A stretch of 52,792 bases of DNA from an uncultured Paludibacter sp. (GCA_937897985.1 CALCBD010000022.1:1-52792), one strand, 5' to 3'. Numbered from the stretch's first letter, positions 15,554 through 24,539 are shown. A program made the numbers and translations. Notes: generated from the letters alone by a model not told the origin.

Positions 15554-15554
15554 A

Positions 15555-16247
15555 TTACTCATGTCTCGGATCAATATATTTTGCAGCGTTAGCAAAGCGA
15601 CCGTAAGTGCTGGTGCATTTTTTCAGTGCTTCGTTAGCATCGACTCCTTTTTTGATCATGTCCATCATAGGGCCCATACGAACAAATTCGTATCCACAGG
15701 CTTCACCATCCTCGTCAAGAGCCATACGGTTGATATAACCTTCAGCCATTTCCAGGTAGCGAACACCTTTTGCTTTGGTTCCGAACATGGTACCAACCTG
15801 TGAGCGTAAGCCCTTGCCCAGGTCTTCGAGTCCGGCGCCGATAGGAAGTCCGCCTTCAGAAAAAGCCGACTGTGTACGTCCGTAAACAATTTGCAGGAAT
15901 AATTCACGCATTGCTACGTTGATAGCATCACACACAAGGTCAGTGTTCAATGCTTCGAGAAGAGTTTTACCCGAAAGAATCTCAGCAGCCATAGCAGCCG
16001 AGTGAGTCATACCCGAACAACCAATGGTTTCAACCAATGCTTCTTCGATGATACCATCTTTCACATTCAAAGTCAGTTTACAGGCACCTTGTTGAGGAGC
16101 ACACCAACCCACACCGTGAGTTAAACCTGAGATATCTTTGATTTCTTTGGATTTCACCCATTTACCTTCTTCAGGTATGGGCGCAGGACCGTGGTTAGGA
16201 CCTTTTTTTACAACACACATGTGTTCTACTTCGTGCGAATAAATCAT
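15555..16247 (-). CDS. IscU/NifU-like iron-sulfur scaffold homologue
   Basis: Residues 47-105 of this 230-residue protein resemble the IscU/NifU scaffold: KLTLNVKDGIIEEALVETIG, then CSGMTHSAAMAAEILSGKTL, which parallels the IscU segment around its second cluster Cys (here Cys77). The first cluster Cys is shifted (Cys49 and Cys56 lie where IscU has CGD). The C-terminal half (110-230) is an extra domain not found in IscU. Other Cys are 11, 106, 184 and 211. It is the first gene of a unit with the GGGtGRT protein, a pair common in anaerobes. A -7 box TACTTTTG (16314-16307) lies 60 bases upstream. A true assembly role or a modified enzymatic role cannot be told apart. Confidence 0.82.
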   Translation of the reverse strand: MIYSHEVEHMCVVKKGPNHGPAPIPEEGKWVKSKEIKDISGLTHGVGWCAPQQGACKLTLNVKDGIIEEALVETIGCSGMTHSAAMAAEILSGKTLLEALNTDLVCDAINVAMRELFLQIVYGRTQSAFSEGGLPIGAGLEDLGKGLRSQVGTMFGTKAKGVRYLEMAEGYINRMALDEDGEACGYEFVRMGPMMDMIKKGVDANEALKKCTSTYGRFANAAKYIDPRHE

Positions 16248-16480
16248 ACTTTTGTTATTTAGTTAGTATAAAAAATAGTTTGATATTTATTTCTTCAATT
16301 CGAGCGCAAAAGTACTCTTTTTTTACCGTTTTTCCGACACTAACCACAGATAATTCTGCTTAAAACTAAACTTTTTTGCGAATTATTTGTTGCCGATATA
16401 AACAGACATCTGAATTAACTTCTTTTCTGTTAAAATAAATTTCCTGATTCCCGTTTTCCAAACCTGATTATTTTTATATT

Positions 16481-17038
16481 ATGCTGAAATTCACAAAGAT
16501 AGTCAACACTGAAGATGCAAATTATCATCAATTGTATGATTTGTACAGAAGTTCATTTCCTTCCAATGAACGAAGAGACTGGAATTCGCTTTCAAATGTT
16601 TTTGAAAACGAGCCAAAATTTAAAATGTATGCTTTAGAAAGTGAAAATGAGTTTGTTGGATTTTTTAATTACTGGAAGTTCAGCCGTTTTTATTATATAG
16701 AGCATTTTGCCATCAAAAGTCAATACAGAAACCTGCGTTTCGGAACAGAAGCTATCAAAGAATTTTTAAGGACCGCTGATATGCCTGTGGTACTCGAAGT
16801 GGAAACACCTACCACCATAACTGCCAGCCGCCGCATACATTTTTACGAGCGGCTCGGTTTTTATGTTCTGTCGGATATTTATATGCAACCACCTTACGAT
16901 GGGAAATCTTTCCCTGTCCCAATGCTCATTATGTCAAACGACTATCATTTCAGCAGCAAACACTTCAGATTGATTAAGGAAGTACTTTACCGTGAAGTTT
17001 ATCATTTTGAGTTAAAAACAAATGATGATAAAATCTGA
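16481..17038 (+). CDS. GNAT-family N-acetyltransferase
   Basis: The 185-residue protein has the GNAT core: FYYIEHFAIKSQYRNLRFGTEAI contains the acetyl-CoA loop (Q-Y-R-N-L-R-F-G-T), followed by the SRRIHFYERLGF segment typical of motif B. It is likely to acetylate an amine on a small molecule or protein; the substrate is not evident. It is convergent with the tRNA nucleotidyltransferase gene and only 27 bases separate the two stop codons. Confidence 0.85.
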   Translation: MLKFTKIVNTEDANYHQLYDLYRSSFPSNERRDWNSLSNVFENEPKFKMYALESENEFVGFFNYWKFSRFYYIEHFAIKSQYRNLRFGTEAIKEFLRTADMPVVLEVETPTTITASRRIHFYERLGFYVLSDIYMQPPYDGKSFPVPMLIMSNDYHFSSKHFRLIKEVLYREVYHFELKTNDDKI

Positions 17039-17065
17039 TGACAGACATATCATCGGCTGTAAATT

Positions 17066-18469
17066 TCACAAACCAACACCCAGATCAGCGGCAATCTTAA
17101 ACATGTATTCACGGGCAGCATCGTGTTCATTTGGGATAATGCCATCCAGAATAGCATCCTTAATGCGCATTTTTATTTCACCAACCATTGCACAGGCGGG
17201 TAAATGAAAGGTTTCCATAATTTCGATTCCGCTTACCGGAGGTTGAAAATTGCGAATCCTGTCTTTTTCCTCAATTTCTTTTAATTTCTGTCGAACCAAT
17301 TGAAAATTTGCACGAAAACGTTTTACTTTTTCAGGATTTTTAGAAGTAATATCTGCTTCGCAAAGCTGCATTAAATCATCAATATCGTCTCCGGCATCAA
17401 ACAAAAGTCTGCGCACCGCCGAGTCGGTCACTTCTTCTTCGCTCAACACGATCGGCCGCATGTGGAGTGAAACCATTTTCCGGACATATTTCATTTTTTC
17501 GTTGGCAGGCAATTTCATTCTGTTAAAGATATGAGGAATCATTTTCTCGCCAACAAAATTATGATTGTGAAAAGTCCAGCCCAAACGCGGATCAAAACGT
17601 TTTGTACGTGGTTTACCAATATCGTGAAGTAAAGCAGCCCATCTGAGCCATAAATTACTGCTATGTTCGCTAAGTCCGTCCAATACAGCCAGAGTATGAT
17701 AAAAATTGTCTTTATGTCCTACTCCATCTTTCGTTTCAGCGCCTTTGAGGGCCAGTAATTCAGGGAAAATCAGTTCCAGCAGTCCTGTTTTTTCGAGCAG
17801 TATAAATCCGACTGATGGTTTACGCGACAACATTATTTTATTCAATTCGTCGGCAATTCTTTCTTTCGAAATAATCTGAATGCGTTCCTTGTTACGCACA
17901 ATAGCCTCGAAAGTATTAGCTTCGAGAAAAAATCCCAACTGAGCCGAAAAGCGGATTCCCCGCATCATTCTAAGCGGATCGTCAGAGAAAGTAATGTCCG
18001 GGTCAAGAGGTGTTCGAAGTACAAAGTTTTCCAGATCTTTCCTTCCATTGAAAGGATCGACTAATTCTCCGTAACGCTCTTTGTTCAAACACAAAGCCAT
18101 TGCATTGATAGTGAAGTCCCTGCGGTTCTGATCATCTTCAAGCGTGCCATCCTCAACCACCGGTTTGCGCGAGTCGCGCTGATAGGATTCCCGCCGTGCT
18201 CCGACAAATTCAACTTCGAGGTCCTTCATTTTCACCTGTGCTGTTCCGAAATTTTTAAAAACAGATAAGTTAGCCCGTTTGCCAAGCTTAGCTGCAACAG
18301 CTTCGGCAAGTTCAATACCACTCCCAACCACCACAATATCAATATCTTTCGAAGTACGTTTCAGAAAAATATCACGTACATAACCACCGATTACATAACA
18401 CTCCTTACCCTGTTTATCAGCGATTTCTGAAATTGTTTTAAAAATATTGGCCTGTAGAAATTCCTGCAT
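17066..18469 (-). CDS. cca: tRNA nucleotidyltransferase (CCA-adding) with HD domain
   Basis: Adds or repairs the 3' CCA of tRNA. The class II nucleotidyltransferase head shows GGYVRD (residues 28-33), the metal-binding DID (42-44) and RRDFTINA (116-123). The middle holds the DDPLRMMRGIRFSAQLGF segment, and the C-terminal half carries an HD phosphohydrolase domain (LLHDIGKP, His-Asp at 282-283). The frame extends to a TTG at 18499, but that lies at the predicted transcription start, so the ATG at 18469 is correct and gives 467 residues. A poly(A) polymerase role is a less likely alternative. Confidence 0.92.
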   Translation of the reverse strand: MQEFLQANIFKTISEIADKQGKECYVIGGYVRDIFLKRTSKDIDIVVVGSGIELAEAVAAKLGKRANLSVFKNFGTAQVKMKDLEVEFVGARRESYQRDSRKPVVEDGTLEDDQNRRDFTINAMALCLNKERYGELVDPFNGRKDLENFVLRTPLDPDITFSDDPLRMMRGIRFSAQLGFFLEANTFEAIVRNKERIQIISKERIADELNKIMLSRKPSVGFILLEKTGLLELIFPELLALKGAETKDGVGHKDNFYHTLAVLDGLSEHSSNLWLRWAALLHDIGKPRTKRFDPRLGWTFHNHNFVGEKMIPHIFNRMKLPANEKMKYVRKMVSLHMRPIVLSEEEVTDSAVRRLLFDAGDDIDDLMQLCEADITSKNPEKVKRFRANFQLVRQKLKEIEEKDRIRNFQPPVSGIEIMETFHLPACAMVGEIKMRIKDAILDGIIPNEHDAAREYMFKIAADLGVGL

Positions 18470-18501
18470 CAATTTATAAACTTTGTAATTTTTGAACAAT
18501 G

Positions 18502-18532
18502 CAAAAGTACGGCAATAAATTGAATTTGCAAA
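18502..18532 (-). promoter_or_regulatory. Promoter of cca
   Basis: TTTG (18532-18529), a 19-base spacer and TACTTTTG (18509-18502) on the minus strand match the phylum consensus. Transcription should start near 18497, leaving about 28 bases before the ATG at 18469. Confidence 0.85.
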
Positions 18533-18736
18533 AATGGAGCAACCGTATCAAAAGAATATTTTGAATGCCAATTACGCAAATTTACACAAATTTTATGAGT
18601 TAAAATTTTGTTGTGTATTGATAAACAGGTATTTACTTTTATGAAAATTTGCGGCAGTTTGAGAAATAACAGCCAGCATGGCAAAATTTGCAAACATCCT
18701 GCTTTTAATACAAACTTTTCGCTGATACAAAATGAA
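18533..18736. other. Intergenic stretch without recognised gene
   Basis: About 200 AT-rich bases between the cca promoter and the terminator of the glycogen operon. I see no coding frame or RNA fold; short imperfect repeats of GCAAATTT occur. Confidence 0.5.
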
Positions 18737-18769
18737 AAATACAGAATATAAAAATAATATTCTGTATTT
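18737..18769 (-). terminator. Terminator of the glycogen operon
   Basis: AAATACAGAATAT (18737-18749) pairs perfectly over 13 bases with ATATTCTGTATTT (18757-18769). On the minus strand the stem is followed by TTTTTCATTTT, a good T-tract. It lies about 105 bases past the GH57 stop, beyond the heptamer array. Confidence 0.8.
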
Positions 18770-18806
18770 AAGTTAACTATGAATTATAAATCATGAATTA
18801 CTAACT

Positions 18807-18870
18807 ATGAATTATGAATTATGAATTATGAATTATGAATTATGAATTATGAATTATGAATTATGAATTA
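18807..18870. repeat. Tandem heptamer array (ATGAATT)n
   Basis: Nine uninterrupted copies of the 7-base unit ATGAATT, with looser copies just to the left (from about 18780). The array lies between the GH57 stop and its terminator. The same unit flanks the four-helix-bundle gene and recurs at 45621-45676. Confidence 0.95.
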
Positions 18871-18874
18871 CTAA

Positions 18875-20149
18875 TTATGCATCTTTCTTAGCTTTTCTTG
18901 CTTTCAGGTTAGTCAGTTCGTTTCGGAGTACTTCAATTTCTTTTTCCTGATTATCAATGGTTTTAAGTAATTCATTCAGCTCCTCATTTTCAATTGTTGT
19001 CGGATATTGAGCATCTACTCTGTCGCGAAAATCGGCTAAAACATTCATATAATTCATAAAAGCCTCATAAGCCGAATCGTAATTGGTACCAAACGGATCT
19101 TTATGACTCATGTACCTGAAATGATCGGACGATTGCAACATAAGCCAGTCGTGCTGCAATGGTTTATCGTTGCAAAGTTTGACCCTGTCGCTTTTTTCGT
19201 ATAGTTTCTGAAGTGCTTCCTGCTGTAAATCATTACCTGTCCACGGGGTTAAATCCTTATCATTTCCCACCCAACTCATTGGATATGTAACAGACAGGGT
19301 ATCAACCGCCTCGGTTTTTTTAATAAATTCGGAGGGAAGCACAAAGTTCATTTGTTGTTCCATTCCATGATAGGGAAGTGCTTTGAAGAATTCAAAAATT
19401 CCGGAATTTGCCGAATTAATTGTACCCAGTACTTCATAACCCATGCCGAGGTTAATTATATTCTCACCGGCCGGCAGAGCTGCAATCCAGTTAATAAATT
19501 TCTCGGCTGTAAGCATGTGCTGTGAAAAGCGAAAAGCAATATCATCACTCAGTTTATGGTTACGTATCAGTAATTTCAATTTTGGCAGATAGGCATGTTT
19601 ATAAATATAATCCGGACTTTTCCAACCCATTATATTTTTTGCTTCATCAATCAAAACCGATTTGTAGCCCATTTTTGATACCGCCTCTCCTATCTGATCC
19701 GAATAAATTAATTCGGAATTGTAAAAGGTTGATGGCCGCTTACCGAACAATTCTTCGATTTTATCGCTGTGCATTTTTACCTGCCTTTCAAACTCGCCTG
19801 CATCAAAAACCGAAGATAATGAATGGGCGTAAGGTTCGGCCAGAAATTCAACACTTCCCGTTTTCGACAGTTCTTTAAAACTATCGATTACTTCGGGTGC
19901 ATATTGCTCCAGTTGTTCGATGGCGATACCCGAAACTGCAAATGAACATTTGAATTTTCCATTCGAACTGCGAATCATTTCAGCAATGGTGCGATTGGCC
20001 GGCAGATAGGTTTGTTCCACTACCTTCCGGATACGTTCTTCGGTTTGAAAATCGTCATAATAATACGGATCTTTTCCAATGTCAAAGAAACGATAACGTT
20101 TTAAACGCATTGGTTGATGTATCTGAAAATAAAAGCTTATGTTTCGCAT
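18875..20149 (-). CDS. GH57 alpha-amylase-like protein with altered catalytic residue
   Basis: The 424-residue protein belongs to glycoside hydrolase family 57: ISFYFQIHQPMRLKRYRFFD at the N-terminus and the nucleophile region STFYNSELIYSDQIG with Glu146. In active GH57 amylases a later motif near DYETFGEH supplies the acid Asp about 91 residues further on; here the corresponding stretch is GMGYEVLG and residue 237 is Gly. The C-terminal 35 residues form a charged coiled coil (ELLKTIDNQEKEIEVLRNEL). It is the last gene of an operon with a glycogen debranching enzyme and a GT4 synthase. GH57-like proteins without full catalytic pairs are known in Bacteroidota. It may be a non-catalytic glycogen-binding partner or use another acid. 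Confidence 0.85.
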   Translation of the reverse strand: MRNISFYFQIHQPMRLKRYRFFDIGKDPYYYDDFQTEERIRKVVEQTYLPANRTIAEMIRSSNGKFKCSFAVSGIAIEQLEQYAPEVIDSFKELSKTGSVEFLAEPYAHSLSSVFDAGEFERQVKMHSDKIEELFGKRPSTFYNSELIYSDQIGEAVSKMGYKSVLIDEAKNIMGWKSPDYIYKHAYLPKLKLLIRNHKLSDDIAFRFSQHMLTAEKFINWIAALPAGENIINLGMGYEVLGTINSANSGIFEFFKALPYHGMEQQMNFVLPSEFIKKTEAVDTLSVTYPMSWVGNDKDLTPWTGNDLQQEALQKLYEKSDRVKLCNDKPLQHDWLMLQSSDHFRYMSHKDPFGTNYDSAYEAFMNYMNVLADFRDRVDAQYPTTIENEELNELLKTIDNQEKEIEVLRNELTNLKARKAKKDA

Positions 20150-20217
20150 ATTATTAAAAGTTTATATGGTTTCTGATTTAATTTTGAACTATGAATTGTT
20201 GTATCTGTTGCATGTAA

Positions 20218-21471
20218 TTATCTGATTACACTATCATAAATTGCCCGGACTTTAAGACCTGCATCGTACCATTTGATGTTGTTCACCTCTTCAATCCCCA
20301 ATTCACGAAGGCTTTTGTACATTGCCGGATTCTTTACGATTGAATAAATTGCATCTGCCATTGCATCGATATCCCAGTAATCGGTTTTAATGGCATGAGT
20401 TAAGATCTCGGCACATCCCGATTGCTTCGAAATAATTGTCGGTGTGCCTACCTGCATTGCTTCGAGAGGTGAAATACCAAAAGGTTCGGATACTGAAGGC
20501 ATGATATAAACATCGCTTTCGGCCAGCATTTCGTGTACCTGACGTCCTTTGAGGAAGCCGGTGAAATGAAACCTGTCCGATATGCCCCGTTTGGCAGCCA
20601 GATCAATCATAGCATTCATCATATCGCCGCTTCCGGCCATTACAAACCGCACACCCCTGGTTTTTTGCAATACAAGATGCGCCGCCTCAACAAAATATTC
20701 CGGTCCTTTTTGCATGGTTATTCGTCCCAGAAATGTTACAATTTTGTCTTTCCTTGCTGTTTTTGTAAATGAATCCACATCGGGCAGGGGTTCTACAGCA
20801 TTATGAACTGTAGTCACTTTATCCGGATGCTGATGATATTTCTCGATAACTGTCCGGCGGGTGAGGTCGCTGACTGTCATGATATGGTCGGCTGCATCCA
20901 TTCCTCTTTTCTCAATGTCATACACTATCGGATTCACCTGTCCGCGACTACGGTCAAAGTCAGTGGCATGAACATGAATCACTAACGGTTTTCCACTGAT
21001 TTGTTTTGCAAAAACGCCGGCCGGATAAGTGAGCCAGTCGTGTGAATGGATAATATCGAATTCGAGCTGATGAGCCAGTACACTTGCCACCGCTTCATAA
21101 TTGGAGATTTCCTCCATCAGGTTATCAGGATAGCGCCCCGAAAAATCGATACATCCTAAATCATTAGTGTAAATCCGGTGAAAATCATATTTAATTCCGT
21201 TCCGGAGCCAGAAATATTCATCCGGGTGCATGGTTTTTCCAATTCTGTAACTTACATGTTCCCAACTGTTATCTTTCCATACGACCGGAACATTGCATGC
21301 TCCAATGATTTTCAGAAAACTCTGATCTTCATCCCCGTGAGGTTTGGGGATGACAAATGTAATCTGCATATCGGGCTGCAACGACATTCCCTTTGTAAGA
21401 CCGTAACTTGCAGTACCCAATCCACCAAGAATATGAGGCGGAAACTCCCATCCAAACATCAATGCTTTCAT
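20218..21471 (-). CDS. GT4-family glycosyltransferase, glycogen/starch synthase type
   Basis: A retaining GT-B glycosyltransferase of 417 residues that probably extends alpha-1,4-glucan. The N-terminal domain starts MKALMFGWEFPPHILGGLGT, with the glycine-rich loop of GT4/GT5 synthases; HSHDWLTYPAGV lies in the middle; and the C-terminal donor-binding domain has TFLGRITMQKGPEYFVEAA and the EX7E motif SEPFGISPLEAM (Glu329 and Glu337). It starts 3 bases after the stop of the debranching enzyme gene, which shows co-transcription. Unlike GT5 GlgA it belongs to the shorter GT4 type common in Bacteroidota glycogen loci. Donor (UDP- or ADP-glucose) is not determined. Confidence 0.88.
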   Translation of the reverse strand: MKALMFGWEFPPHILGGLGTASYGLTKGMSLQPDMQITFVIPKPHGDEDQSFLKIIGACNVPVVWKDNSWEHVSYRIGKTMHPDEYFWLRNGIKYDFHRIYTNDLGCIDFSGRYPDNLMEEISNYEAVASVLAHQLEFDIIHSHDWLTYPAGVFAKQISGKPLVIHVHATDFDRSRGQVNPIVYDIEKRGMDAADHIMTVSDLTRRTVIEKYHQHPDKVTTVHNAVEPLPDVDSFTKTARKDKIVTFLGRITMQKGPEYFVEAAHLVLQKTRGVRFVMAGSGDMMNAMIDLAAKRGISDRFHFTGFLKGRQVHEMLAESDVYIMPSVSEPFGISPLEAMQVGTPTIISKQSGCAEILTHAIKTDYWDIDAMADAIYSIVKNPAMYKSLRELGIEEVNNIKWYDAGLKVRAIYDSVIR

Positions 21472-21474
21472 ATA

Positions 21475-23409
21475 TTATAAGTTTTTGTTCAACAATTTTA
21501 ATACTCTCAGGACTTCGGCCACGCTCATTGCAAACGACATTCCACCATGACCTTTATAGGGAGGGTTTCCATCAAACAATTCGGGCAGTGTGCCAATACA
21601 GAGTTCGGGCATTTCGGCTTCAAATCCGTTCAGCATCCTTTCAATAAATGATCGTCCGCTTTGTTTGTACACTTTCAGATAAGCGGTTGCAAATGAACCA
21701 AACGTAAACGGCCATACCGGTCCGTTGTGATAATTCCTGTTTCTTTCGAGCATCCCACCTACATAATTTGGCCGGTATGAACCACTTTTAGGGCTCAGGC
21801 TTCTTAAACCTTTGGGAGTCAACAGTTCTTTTGTGGTTATATCTAAAACGGATTTTTGCTGTTGTTTATCGAGCGGTGAGAATTCCATTGCCACTGCCAT
21901 TATCATGTTCGGTCGAACTTCCTGATCGGCATAATTACCATCGACAAAATCGTACAGATAAGTACCGTTCCAGAAAGTGCTAACAAAGGCTTCTCTGGCA
22001 ATTTCGGCCTGATAATCAAGCAAATCAGCTGCATGTTCCTTTCCTGCTTCGCGGGTCAGTGTGGCGGCAAATTTAAGACCGTTGTACCAAAGTGAGTTTA
22101 TTTCAATCACATAGCCTGTTCGCGGAGTTATCGGTCTTCCATCTTCCACTGCATTCATCCAGGTCACAGGTTTTTCTTTTCCATCAACATAAAGCAAACC
22201 GTTGTTGTGTAAAAATAAATTCGGATGGTTTTGTTTTCTGATGAATGCAATTATTTCGGTGACAATACCTTCAAACCTGCCGGCAGCTTCTTTGAGCCCT
22301 GCAAATAAAGCATATTGCTGAATTGCCCATATAAACCAGAGCAATACATCCGGGTCGTCAATTTGCTGAAGTTTAATACCCGAAGTGTTGCCACTCATGA
22401 ACATTTTAATCTCTTCGAGCGAAGTACTCATAATACAATCGAAATAATCCATTCTCCCGATGGTAAATGTACAACTTGGCAGCGCAATGAACTGATCACG
22501 TGCGCGGGCTCCGAACCATGGATAACCGGCCAGCAGATAAGTACGGCTACCTTCACGTTTGTAAAACTGCTGAGCTGCATTCCTCAGGCAATTATACATA
22601 TCGGAGCGTGAGTTTCTTCTTTTGTACTCTTCTTCCCACATCAGTTTTAATTTTCGTGGCGAAGTTTCGGAGATACCGGCCGAAAAAATGAGTTCTTCTC
22701 CTTTTTTCATTGGCATTTCAAAATAGCCGGGAACCAATAAATCTTCTTTATAATCGTATCCCCTCTCCTGCTCTTTATAATACTCAATATTCCTGTACCA
22801 GTCAGGATTATGAACATAATCATTTTTCTTTGAAAATTGCATGTACAGCGAAGGATAATTATCATAAAGGCACATGTTGATACCGTTTTCGCTTTCACCA
22901 AAAGAAGTATTGGCTCTGTCATTCTGATGGGTCAGTTCGTTTACACTCCTGAAAGCCAGAAAGGGTTTAAACCTTAATATTGTAGGTGAGTGTGATTCTA
23001 TGAGGGTATATTTTATCAGCACACGCGGTTCAAAAGATACAAGCATTCGTTCTTTCGACAGGATAACGCCTCCCACACGGTAAATTGTACGTGAAATAAC
23101 TTCACAGTCGAACTGACGAATGTACTTGTGTCCGTTGGGACTGAAATTGTTACCTTCATACTTTTGAATTCCGAGATTAAATTCAGCCCCGTGCTGAATA
23201 ACAGTTTCGTTGAGTGATGAAAGTAAAACATGATTGGAGTCATCAATTTCGGGTAAAGGTACCACTAACTGACCATGATATTTCCGGGTATTGCAATCTA
23301 TCAGAGTAGTACTGTTGTAGGCACCCGCACGATTTGTTCTGATCATTTCCTTCGACAACGACTTGTCGAGATTCATCAATAATGTCTTGTCAAAATTAAG
23401 GTAGCTCAT
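21475..23409 (-). CDS. Glycogen debranching enzyme, GH133 type
   Basis: The 644-residue cytoplasmic enzyme has the two-part form of bacterial amylo-alpha-1,6-glucosidases. The N-terminal beta-sandwich domain (about 1-270) holds TNRAGAYNSTTLIDCNTRKYHGQLV. The C-terminal (alpha/alpha)6 barrel has AGYPWFGARARDQFIALP, WMNAVEDGRPITPRTGYVIEINSLWYN in parts, and YHNGPVWPFTFGSFATAYLK. It removes alpha-1,6 branches from glycogen. It is first gene of the operon with the GT4 synthase (gap of 3 bases) and the GH57-like gene, so this unit makes and remodels storage glucan. A weak promoter-like pair (TTTG, 19 bases, TAACTTGC) lies at 23558-23528. Confidence 0.92.
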   Translation of the reverse strand: MSYLNFDKTLLMNLDKSLSKEMIRTNRAGAYNSTTLIDCNTRKYHGQLVVPLPEIDDSNHVLLSSLNETVIQHGAEFNLGIQKYEGNNFSPNGHKYIRQFDCEVISRTIYRVGGVILSKERMLVSFEPRVLIKYTLIESHSPTILRFKPFLAFRSVNELTHQNDRANTSFGESENGINMCLYDNYPSLYMQFSKKNDYVHNPDWYRNIEYYKEQERGYDYKEDLLVPGYFEMPMKKGEELIFSAGISETSPRKLKLMWEEEYKRRNSRSDMYNCLRNAAQQFYKREGSRTYLLAGYPWFGARARDQFIALPSCTFTIGRMDYFDCIMSTSLEEIKMFMSGNTSGIKLQQIDDPDVLLWFIWAIQQYALFAGLKEAAGRFEGIVTEIIAFIRKQNHPNLFLHNNGLLYVDGKEKPVTWMNAVEDGRPITPRTGYVIEINSLWYNGLKFAATLTREAGKEHAADLLDYQAEIAREAFVSTFWNGTYLYDFVDGNYADQEVRPNMIMAVAMEFSPLDKQQQKSVLDITTKELLTPKGLRSLSPKSGSYRPNYVGGMLERNRNYHNGPVWPFTFGSFATAYLKVYKQSGRSFIERMLNGFEAEMPELCIGTLPELFDGNPPYKGHGGMSFAMSVAEVLRVLKLLNKNL

Positions 23410-23729
23410 ATCGTAAATAAATTAAATTTTATTTTAAAAAATATAAATAACTTATTGAATTTTAATAATTTAAATAATTCATCGTCAATAAACCATTAGA
23501 AATCCTTAATTATTTACTTTATCGTTCGCAAGTTATCTAAAATAATCCGGATTTCAAAACATTTTTTATCATTTTTTTCAAATTTGTTGACAGAATTCCC
23601 AAATTATTATTGCCCGAAAACAGATTCAATGAATGCAGCAAATCATTTATTTTTTACTGTTGATATTATTTTCAATGCTTTGTATCAGTTTTTAATTAAT
23701 TTTGCAACGATATAAAAAAAGACAAGTTA
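23410..23729. other. Intergenic region between divergent debranching enzyme and rhomboid genes
   Basis: About 320 bases, very AT-rich. On the minus strand TTTG (23558-23555), 19 bases, TAACTTGC (23535-23528) is an imperfect promoter for the glycogen operon. On the plus strand TAATTTTG (23697-23704) is a -7 box for the rhomboid gene. Nothing else is recognisable. Confidence 0.5.
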
Positions 23730-24422
23730 ATGCTCTTCAACGAAAAACAAACACCGGCTAAGAAACAATTTATTCATGCAGTTTTTATTCCTGCATTAAT
23801 AAGTATTTTGTTCGTTCTGGTTTTTGTGTTCGAAAGAGGGATGGGCTGGGATTTTCACAAAGCAGGTATCGTTCCGCGCGACATAAATCAGATTTGGGGT
23901 ATCTTTACCTACATATTTATTCATGCCGACCCGGGGCATCTCGCAAACAACACTATATCATTTTTAATTTTAAGTACCTGTCTGTATTATTTTTACAAAG
24001 ACATAGCCTCAGGAATAATGTTTTTGTCGTGGTTAATAAGCGGTATTCTGCTTTGGACCATCGGACGCGACAGTTACCATATTGGAGCAAGCGGATGGAT
24101 CTATGCCTTAGCATTTTTTTTATTTCTGAGCGGTATTGTACGCGGACATGTTCCATTGATTGCTATTTCGCTCGTTATTACCTTTTGGTACGGAGGAATG
24201 ATCTGGCATGTTTTCCCCTGGAAAATCAATGACCCGATTTCGTGGGAAGGTCATTTATCGGGTGCTGTTGCAGGTGGAATACTCACCTTTATTTACAGAA
24301 AAAAAGGGCCTCAGAAACCTGTAAAAATCTGGGAGGAAGATGATACGGATGACTTTGAAAATTACGACATTAATTTCGGTGATACCGACGAAAATGAACA
24401 AATCAGTGAAGAAGCAAAATAA
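23730..24422 (+). CDS. Rhomboid-family intramembrane serine protease
   Basis: The 230-residue integral membrane protein has about six hydrophobic segments. The catalytic pair is visible: Ser121 in HIGASGWIYA and His175 in EGHLSGAVAGG; the oxyanion-side region HADPGHLANNTISF (His70, Asn74) also fits. It should cleave transmembrane substrates in the inner membrane. A strongly acidic tail (residues 200-230, EEDDTDDFENYD) extends into one compartment and is not part of the protease core. No partner gene is evident; the DEAD-box helicase downstream has its own -7 box. Confidence 0.9.
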   Translation: MLFNEKQTPAKKQFIHAVFIPALISILFVLVFVFERGMGWDFHKAGIVPRDINQIWGIFTYIFIHADPGHLANNTISFLILSTCLYYFYKDIASGIMFLSWLISGILLWTIGRDSYHIGASGWIYALAFFLFLSGIVRGHVPLIAISLVITFWYGGMIWHVFPWKINDPISWEGHLSGAVAGGILTFIYRKKGPQKPVKIWEEDDTDDFENYDINFGDTDENEQISEEAK

Positions 24423-24539
24423 CCGACCGGCACTGTCCGATTTCCGCTATCCGTTTATTTTCCGTACCTTTGCACAAAACCACCCTTCATTTGGTTAAAT
24501 TTTATTAACAGGAATGAAAACGGATGTGTAAATTATTAT

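Noticed and set aside
18470..18499. Longer cca start at a TTG (18499)
   Set aside because: It lies at the predicted transcription start, so it could not be translated.
18780..18870. CRISPR array
   Set aside because: The repeat unit is only 7 bases, with no spacers and no cas genes.
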